This document shows, one piece after another, positions 59,193-64,000 of a stretch of DNA of 64,000 nucleotides. Where the stretch lies: assembly GCF_900129725.1 (NCBI RefSeq), contig NZ_FQWQ01000006.1, positions 372,001 to 436,000 of the forward strand, read 5' to 3'. Each line of letters starts with the position of its first letter. Positions within the stretch are counted from its first letter, which is position 1. The stretch is from Chryseolinea serpens (GTDB lineage Bacteria > Bacteroidota > Bacteroidia > Cytophagales > Cyclobacteriaceae). The position numbers and the translations under genes were made by a program. The notes under the pieces were generated by a model. It was not told where the DNA came from, searched no databases, and saw only the letters and a program-made list of their open reading frames with translations.

Positions 59193-61001
59193 ATGGCGAA
59201 ACGAGAAAGAGGAGGGGTAACCCTCAGTGCGGAGGAAAAGAGACCGATCAACAAAAAGACCATTCGCCAACTGCTGACCATTTTCCGGTTTGCATTGCCG
59301 TACCGCGGTGTTTTTATTTTTGGGCTGGTGGCATTAGCGTTATCCACATCGACGACACTGATTTTTCCCTATCTGGCCGGCCAGTTGCTGGACGTTGCCT
59401 CCAATAAGCCCACGAAGTTTTTCTCATCGATCAACCAGGTGGTGCTCGCCATGATGGGCGTATTGTTTTTTCAAGCGATATTTTCGTTCGTTCGCGTTTA
59501 TACGTTTGCTTTAGTAAGCGAGAAGGGTCTTGCCGACTTGCGAAAAGCGGTCTATCAAAAAATCGTCTGGCTGCCGACCACGTTTTTTGATTCCCGACGG
59601 GTGGGCGAGCTGATGAGCCGCATCACGTCAGACGTGGGCACGCTTTCCGACATACTGTCCTTCACCATCGCCGAAATGTTACGCCAGGTATTGACGCTGG
59701 TGCTGGGCACAGCAGTGATCTTTTACCTGACGCCCAAACTTGCAGGATTTATGCTGCTCACCTTTCCGGTACTGGTTGTGCTGGCGCTGGTCTTTGGAAA
59801 ATATATCCGGCGGCTATCCAAACAAACGCAGGATAAACTGGCGGACGCCAATGTAGTGGTAGAAGAATCCTTGCAATCAATTTCGGTTGTGAAGGCCTTT
59901 ACGGGCGAGAACTTTGAAATTGGTCGTTACGCCAATGCGCTGCGCGAAACGGTGAGTGTGGCCATTCGCACGGCGCGTTTTCGCGGATTGTTCATTTCCT
60001 TCATCATCTTCACCATCATGGGGGGAATTGTTGCCGTGGGATGGTATGGCGCCACGCTGGTGCAATCGGGCGCCGACGGAATGACGACCGGTATGCTCAT
60101 CTCCTTCGTGATGTACACCGTCTTCATTGGCGCCTCGGTTGCCGGACTGGGCGACATCTATGCCCAACTGCAAAAAGCCATCGGCTCGTCAGAGCGTCTG
60201 CAGGAAATCCTGGAGGAAAAAGATGAAGCCGAGCCAACGGCCGGACAGCCGTTCAGAGTGCATGGCGAGATTGAGTTCGAAAACGTGTCTTTTGCATATC
60301 CCACGCGACCCGAGTTTCCGGTGCTGAAGGGTCTTGATTTCAAAATCGAACGCGGCGAGAAAATAGCCCTTATCGGCCAAAGCGGCTCGGGCAAGTCGAC
60401 CATCATCAACTTGTTGATGCGGTTTTACAACCTGAAACACGGCGTCATCAAAGTCGATGGCAACAACATAAAAGACGCTCACCTCACCAACTATCGCAAA
60501 AATATCGGCATCGTGCCGCAGGAGGTCATCCTCTTTGGGGGCACCATCCAGGAAAATATCGCCTATGGCAAACCCGGCGCTTCGTTTGACGAGATCCGGG
60601 AAGCCGCCCGCAAGGCCAACGCCCTGGAATTCATCGAAAGCTTCCCCGAAAAATTTGAGACCGTCGTGGGCGAACGGGGTGTGAAACTCTCCGGCGGCCA
60701 GCGCCAACGCATCGCCATTGCCCGCGCCATCCTGAAAGATCCGGCCATCCTCATCCTGGACGAGGCCACGAGCTCGCTCGACGCCCATGCCGAAGTGTTG
60801 GTGCAGGAAGCCCTGGAAAAATTGATGGAGGGTCGCACGTCCATAATTATCGCCCACCGGCTAAGCACCATTAAGAAAGTTGACCGTATCTTTGTGATCA
60901 AGGAAGGGACGTTGGCCGAAGTAGGCTCGCACGCCGAGCTGACCCGGATCAATAACGGGAACGGCATCTACAGTAACTTGCTAAAATTACAGCTCCAATA
61001 A
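59193..61001 (+). CDS. ABC transporter, fused permease/ATPase (exporter type)
   Basis: A 602-residue half-transporter with six predicted membrane helices (residues about 40-310) then the nucleotide-binding domain. Walker A GQSGSGKST (395-403), signature LSGGQ (499-503), Walker B ILILDEATSSLD, switch histidine in IIAHRLS. This MsbA/multidrug-like architecture works as a homodimer exporting lipids, drugs or peptides. Substrate unknown. The Fur gene starts 14 bases after the stop, which might link it to metal homeostasis. Confidence 0.93.
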   Translation: MAKRERGGVTLSAEEKRPINKKTIRQLLTIFRFALPYRGVFIFGLVALALSTSTTLIFPYLAGQLLDVASNKPTKFFSSINQVVLAMMGVLFFQAIFSFVRVYTFALVSEKGLADLRKAVYQKIVWLPTTFFDSRRVGELMSRITSDVGTLSDILSFTIAEMLRQVLTLVLGTAVIFYLTPKLAGFMLLTFPVLVVLALVFGKYIRRLSKQTQDKLADANVVVEESLQSISVVKAFTGENFEIGRYANALRETVSVAIRTARFRGLFISFIIFTIMGGIVAVGWYGATLVQSGADGMTTGMLISFVMYTVFIGASVAGLGDIYAQLQKAIGSSERLQEILEEKDEAEPTAGQPFRVHGEIEFENVSFAYPTRPEFPVLKGLDFKIERGEKIALIGQSGSGKSTIINLLMRFYNLKHGVIKVDGNNIKDAHLTNYRKNIGIVPQEVILFGGTIQENIAYGKPGASFDEIREAARKANALEFIESFPEKFETVVGERGVKLSGGQRQRIAIARAILKDPAILILDEATSSLDAHAEVLVQEALEKLMEGRTSIIIAHRLSTIKKVDRIFVIKEGTLAEVGSHAELTRINNGNGIYSNLLKLQLQ

Positions 61002-61015
61002 ACGGCGGGCACGCT

Positions 61016-61432
61016 ATGAACAGTGCGATATCCGATACCTTGCTGAAGGACTTCAACCTTCGCTCTACCCCGAACCGGCAGGAGATCCTCCACCTGTTCC
61101 TGCGAAAAAATTATGCCCTCTCCCACGGGGACATTGAGAAGGAAATCGACAATTCCCTGGACCGCGTAACGGTCTACCGCACCCTGAAAACATTCCTCGA
61201 CAAAGGACTTATCCATAAAGTGCTCGACGACGAGGGAGCCTTGAAATACGCCCTCTGCAACGAGGCCTGCACCACGGCCGGCCACCACCACGACCACGTG
61301 CATTTCAAATGCACCAAATGCGGACAAACCAATTGTCTTAACATTGAGGTTCCGGTGGTCAAATTGCCAAAGGGATACCGTGCCAGCGAGGTAAATTTGT
61401 TGATCCAGGGCGTGTGCGAGCGTTGCCTGTGA
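61016..61432 (+). CDS. Fur family transcriptional regulator
   Basis: A 138-residue metal-sensing repressor. Residues 1-75 form the winged helix (RSTPNRQEILHLF, SHGDIEKEID, DRVTVYRTLKTFLDKGLIHKV). The metal domain shows a histidine cluster H90-H91-H92-D-H94-x-H96, C99-x-x-C102 and a closing C134-x-x-C137, the latter two pairs forming the structural zinc site. Whether it senses Fe, Zn or Mn is unclear; the Cys pairs alone do not tell. It is co-oriented with and tightly behind the ABC transporter. Confidence 0.92.
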   Translation: MNSAISDTLLKDFNLRSTPNRQEILHLFLRKNYALSHGDIEKEIDNSLDRVTVYRTLKTFLDKGLIHKVLDDEGALKYALCNEACTTAGHHHDHVHFKCTKCGQTNCLNIEVPVVKLPKGYRASEVNLLIQGVCERCL

Positions 61433-61511
61433 AAAAAGAGGTTCCGGACACCCGGTTCCTTTTCTAAATCCTTCCGGATAAATCAGCCGTGTATGTTTTC
61501 CGAGATGAAAA

Positions 61512-61519
61512 TATATTTG
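61512..61519 (+). promoter_or_regulatory. Candidate -7 promoter element for terC
   Basis: TATATTTG is an exact match to TAnnTTTG. It would begin a leader of roughly 80 bases before the TerC gene, containing a mini-ORF at 61561-61611. No clear -33 TTTG is seen. Confidence 0.4.
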
Positions 61520-61560
61520 TAGTTTTGACGTCCACTGTTTCTACAAACCGTGATTTTTTT

Positions 61561-61611
61561 ATGTTTTTTGGCTTGAATAACCGGAATAATTCTCTTTGCT
61601 GTCATTGGTGA
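61561..61611 (+). other. Upstream mini-ORF overlapping the TerC start
   Basis: An ATG at 61561 opens a 16-codon frame whose TGA (61609-61611) overlaps the GTG at 61608 in a GTGA arrangement. The predicted peptide is MFFGLNNRNNSLCCHW. If translated, termination would place ribosomes at the TerC start. It could equally be chance in an AT-rich leader. Confidence 0.3.
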
Positions 61612-62594
61612 ACATACTTCTATTTTCCCTCTTTAGAAACCAAAGTGAAAGGGAGACTATTCTATTTGGCCTATTTGCGCTGATCATCCTGGTTTTCCTG
61701 GTGTTGGATCTGGGGCTTTTTCATAAAACAGCACACAAGGTTTCGACAAAATCAGCCCTTTACCAGTCCATTTTCTGGGTAATTATCTCCACACTTTTTG
61801 GATTTTTCATCTATAAATACGATGAAAGCGGGGCCGACGGCGCCGTGGAATACTTCTCTGCCTACCTCACCGAATACGCCCTTTCCGTAGACAACATCTT
61901 TGTGATCCTGCTTATCCTGAAATATTTCCAGGTAAAGGAAGAATACTATCACAAGACGCTTTTCTGGGGTATCCTCGGTGCCCTGGTTTTTCGCGGTGTA
62001 TTCATCTTCGTTGGGGCGCTGCTCATTCATCAGTTCCATTGGCTGCTCTATGGCTTTGGCGTGTTCCTGATCTACTCGGGGATCCGGATCTACTTCGAGG
62101 ATGGCGACGAAAAGATCGAACCCGAAAAGAACCCCATCATGCGGATCTGCCGCCGCTACCTGCCCATGACCCAAGGCGACTACGGGGGGAGCTTCGTGGT
62201 GAAAGAAGGCGGGCGGCTGATGTTCACCCCGTTGTTCCTGGTTATTGTACTCATCGAAACCACTGACCTTATCTTCGCAGTCGATTCCATTCCTGCAGCT
62301 TTTGCCATCACCCAAAACGAATTCCTGGTCTACACATCAAACATCTTTGCGGTGATGGGGCTGCGAGCGATGTTCTTCCTGTTGGCGGGTGTGATCGACA
62401 AATTCTACCTGCTTCAAAAAGGATTGTCCATTATCCTCTTCTTCATCGGCGCTAAAATGTTGCTGGAGATATTCGAATTCAACGTCGGCGTATACACCTC
62501 GTTCTCGGTGATCATTGCCACGCTCACCCTTTCCATCATCTTCTCCATCATCGTTCCCCGCAAGGATGGCGACGGCGAAGAGGCAGGAAGCTAG
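61608..62594 (+). CDS. TerC family integral membrane protein
   Basis: A 328-residue membrane protein of the TerC/Alx family with about nine hydrophobic segments. Typical motifs: DLGLFHKTAHKVSTKSA near residue 33, LTEYALSVDNIFVILLI near 90 and IETTDLIFAVDSIPAAFAIT near 215, both with the acidic residues conserved in the family. Members export Mn2+ or are linked to tellurite resistance. No ATG is available at the N-terminus: GTG 61608, TTG 61605 and TTG 61596 are all possible; I prefer GTG because of its overlap with the upstream mini-ORF. The stop shares CTAG with the convergent gene. Confidence 0.9.
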   Translation: MNILLFSLFRNQSERETILFGLFALIILVFLVLDLGLFHKTAHKVSTKSALYQSIFWVIISTLFGFFIYKYDESGADGAVEYFSAYLTEYALSVDNIFVILLILKYFQVKEEYYHKTLFWGILGALVFRGVFIFVGALLIHQFHWLLYGFGVFLIYSGIRIYFEDGDEKIEPEKNPIMRICRRYLPMTQGDYGGSFVVKEGGRLMFTPLFLVIVLIETTDLIFAVDSIPAAFAITQNEFLVYTSNIFAVMGLRAMFFLLAGVIDKFYLLQKGLSIILFFIGAKMLLEIFEFNVGVYTSFSVIIATLTLSIIFSIIVPRKDGDGEEAGS

Positions 62595-63862
62595 TCCGGA
62601 ACGCCGTCGGCAAAAAGATTTTTCGGAAGGATCTTCAGCAAGATCGGCAGCGTGAGAAATCGCTGCGGCAACGACACGATCACAAACGTGGGGATGGTTT
62701 TCAAAATGTGGATCAACTCCAGCCGTACCTGTTCCTTTTCTTCTAACGTAAGTTCATTGGCGCGCGCCTTGCGCATGAGGTTGAGCACGTTCTCGTTCTC
62801 TTTGATCTCTTTAAAAATGCGGCTCTTATTTCTTTCCGCCACCCGTGCCACGCGCCGGACGAACTGCTCGCTCACCTGTTGATAGTCTTGCTTGTCTTGC
62901 AGGTGTTCCAACTGTTCCCAATGCTCCAGCACAAACCCTTCGATGGCGATCATGCTGTTCTCCAGGTCTTCGTCTGAAACACCCAGGTAATGCGTGAAGC
63001 GTTTCAAAAAATCCAGTTCGGCCTGCTCCACTTTCTTGTCGGCCCAAATGGTGAGGATGGCGATTTCCAGGAAAAACTTTTTCAACAGCCACGAATTTTC
63101 CGTGGGCAGGTTGATGTCCTCCATGGCAAAACCTTCTTCGAATATTTTCAGTGCTTCCCGCCGGCGCTCCGACGAGAGGTCGGTGCTTTGAAGAAAGTGC
63201 TCATACAACTTACGCTCCTCATAAACCACTTCCTTGTTGGCGTGAGCGGCGGCAGCGATGACTTTTGTGACAGAGAACCGCAGCTCTTCGCGCTCGTATC
63301 GAAAAAAATCCACGACAATGCGATCGGCATTGGTGTGCATCCATTGCCCGTAGATGAAGACGTCTAGAAAAAGCAGGCTGTTATGAAAAAAGAAAGACCA
63401 GAAATTGCCTTCGAACCGCGCCGTATGTTCAATGCGTTTGTCGAGAATTTTTTCTGCCAATTCCAGCGGCGATTTTTTCCGGCCCAACAAGGTTTTGGTG
63501 GGCGTGGACAATTCGGGAAAGATGTTGTTGTAGAAATTGCCGATGCTCTCCAGGGTCTTCAGGATCACGACCGACAAGTCTTCGGCGGTCTTCACCGGCT
63601 TGTCGTAGTTGAGCAACGAACTGCTGATGAGACTTTCGGCCAGCAACACTTTCATGCGCTCCTTCTCATCCCATTCATCGAAATTCGGCAACGGCACTTC
63701 ACCCACCGACTGGCCATACATGAGGCCCGTGGGCTGAAGGATGCGATAAAGTGAATGTTCGGGATGGGACGACTTTCGGCTGTTTTCAGTCGAAATGGTT
63801 TTCAGCAGTTCTTTACGGAACTCAAGATAGTCCTTAAGCCATCCTTTGTTGTGAGGGTTCAT
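62591..63862 (-). CDS. LETM1-related (biofilm-associated type) protein
   Basis: A 423-residue protein. The C-terminus contains a LETM1-like stretch: LTLEEKEQVRLELIHILKTI then a hydrophobic PTFVIVSLPQRFLTLPILLK and a closing LPKNLF, the pattern of the domain that flanks the membrane segment in mitochondrial LETM1. The preceding 350 residues are mostly helical and charged, with a central region (VTKVIAAAAHANKEVVYEER, TIWADKKVEQAELDFLKR) that recalls a TerB-like helical domain. I recall similar Bacteroidota proteins annotated as LETM1-related biofilm-associated. True function unknown. Its stop codon overlaps that of TerC. Confidence 0.75.
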   Translation of the reverse strand: MNPHNKGWLKDYLEFRKELLKTISTENSRKSSHPEHSLYRILQPTGLMYGQSVGEVPLPNFDEWDEKERMKVLLAESLISSSLLNYDKPVKTAEDLSVVILKTLESIGNFYNNIFPELSTPTKTLLGRKKSPLELAEKILDKRIEHTARFEGNFWSFFFHNSLLFLDVFIYGQWMHTNADRIVVDFFRYEREELRFSVTKVIAAAAHANKEVVYEERKLYEHFLQSTDLSSERRREALKIFEEGFAMEDINLPTENSWLLKKFFLEIAILTIWADKKVEQAELDFLKRFTHYLGVSDEDLENSMIAIEGFVLEHWEQLEHLQDKQDYQQVSEQFVRRVARVAERNKSRIFKEIKENENVLNLMRKARANELTLEEKEQVRLELIHILKTIPTFVIVSLPQRFLTLPILLKILPKNLFADGVPD

Positions 63863-63917
63863 GCCGGGTATTCTGCAATTTCAAGTTACAGATTTTCGGC
63901 AAAACCAACGAATGGGG

Positions 63918-64000
63918 TCATAAGCTCGCTTTCCAGCCCTTTTTTTCAATGTTTTTGGCGGCGGCCTCCACCTTGGTTTTCAGGGATTTTTTGAAGGCAT
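63918..64000 (-). CDS. 3' end of a gene running off the window
   Basis: On the minus strand a frame is open from the window edge to a TGA at 63918-63920, giving the last 26 residues of a protein, ending NIEKKGWKASL. The residue use (Lys/Ala/Glu helix) is coding-like and the other two minus frames contain stops. Too short to identify. It lies 55 bases upstream of the LETM1-like gene on the same strand and may share its transcript. Confidence 0.5.
   Translation of the reverse strand, partial: AFKKSLKTKVEAAAKNIEKKGWKASL

Noticed and set aside
59340-59348. Exact DnaA box in the ABC transporter gene
   Set aside because: Inside a conserved membrane-helix coding segment, no cluster, so chance is the simplest reading.
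61437-61466. Possible hairpin GAGGTTCCGG/CCGGTTCCT after the Fur gene
   Set aside because: The arms are partly direct rather than inverted; two central mismatches would break the stem.

Overview
The window reads as a stretch of chromosome from a Bacteroidota bacterium, most likely order Cytophagales. Evidence: a TonB-dependent receptor, many lipoproteins with short lipoboxes, families largely confined to Bacteroidota (DUF5916 barrel, DUF4783, cysteine-poor thioredoxin-fold proteins, LETM1-related biofilm-associated family), TAnnTTTG-type -7 promoter elements instead of -10/-35 boxes, and almost no Shine-Dalgarno sequences. A Chryseolinea/Ohtaekwangia-like genus is a guess from gene content. 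I count about 56 protein genes, no rRNA or tRNA gene, no CRISPR array, no transposase or phage gene. Most of the window is ordinary core genome with short intergenic gaps.

Layout. 0-4.2 kb: a membrane-anchored M20 peptidase, a MOSC protein and a DUF5916 outer-membrane barrel. 4.4-10.4 kb: a MarR regulator followed by a fatty-acid beta-oxidation operon with the Bacillus fadN-fadA-fadE order; the MarR/DUF5916 intergenic region carries two abutting perfect palindromes. 10.4-12.8 kb: small membrane and secreted proteins and two exported thioredoxin-family proteins. 12.84-13.19 kb: an AT-rich 349-bp gap with DnaA-box-like sites. 13.2-31.1 kb: a long plus-strand run: nitronate monooxygenase/VOC pair, recG, a two-component-propeller protein without output domain followed by a five-PAS soluble histidine kinase, DinB, a PBP4-type peptidase overlapping a NagZ-like GH3, the HutG/HutF pair of histidine catabolism, and an SNF2 helicase.

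31.2-41.2 kb: S9 and M20 exopeptidases, GNAT, Rieske ferredoxin, an orphan secreted protein, an N-terminal fragment of an AlkD-like DNA repair protein, a TonB receptor, a TfoX-domain protein with a histone-like lysine tail, and a lipoprotein. 41.4-53.7 kb: a 791-residue GAF protein, several lipoproteins, nitroreductase, amidohydrolase, a ten-repeat TPR protein coupled to a lipid-kinase gene, RDD, a second DinB and an M14 carboxypeptidase. 53.7-64 kb: tpx, recX, nadC with DUF4783, gpmI, a lipoprotein/ABC exporter/Fur cluster, TerC and a LETM1-like protein convergent on it, and the 3' end of one further gene at the window edge.

The clearest functional unit is the MarR-fadNAE cluster (acyl-CoA dehydrogenation, hydration, second dehydrogenation and thiolysis). 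Others are HutF to HutG (formiminoglutamate to glutamate plus formate), the PBP4/NagZ cell-wall pair, and the two exported thioredoxin genes. I found no convincing new multi-gene system. The best leads for a second look are the marR operator, the propeller/PAS-kinase pair, the truncated AlkD-like gene, the palindromic intergenic repeats, the DnaA-box cluster and the TerC upstream mini-ORF. No database search was possible; all family names rest on motif and architecture recognition.
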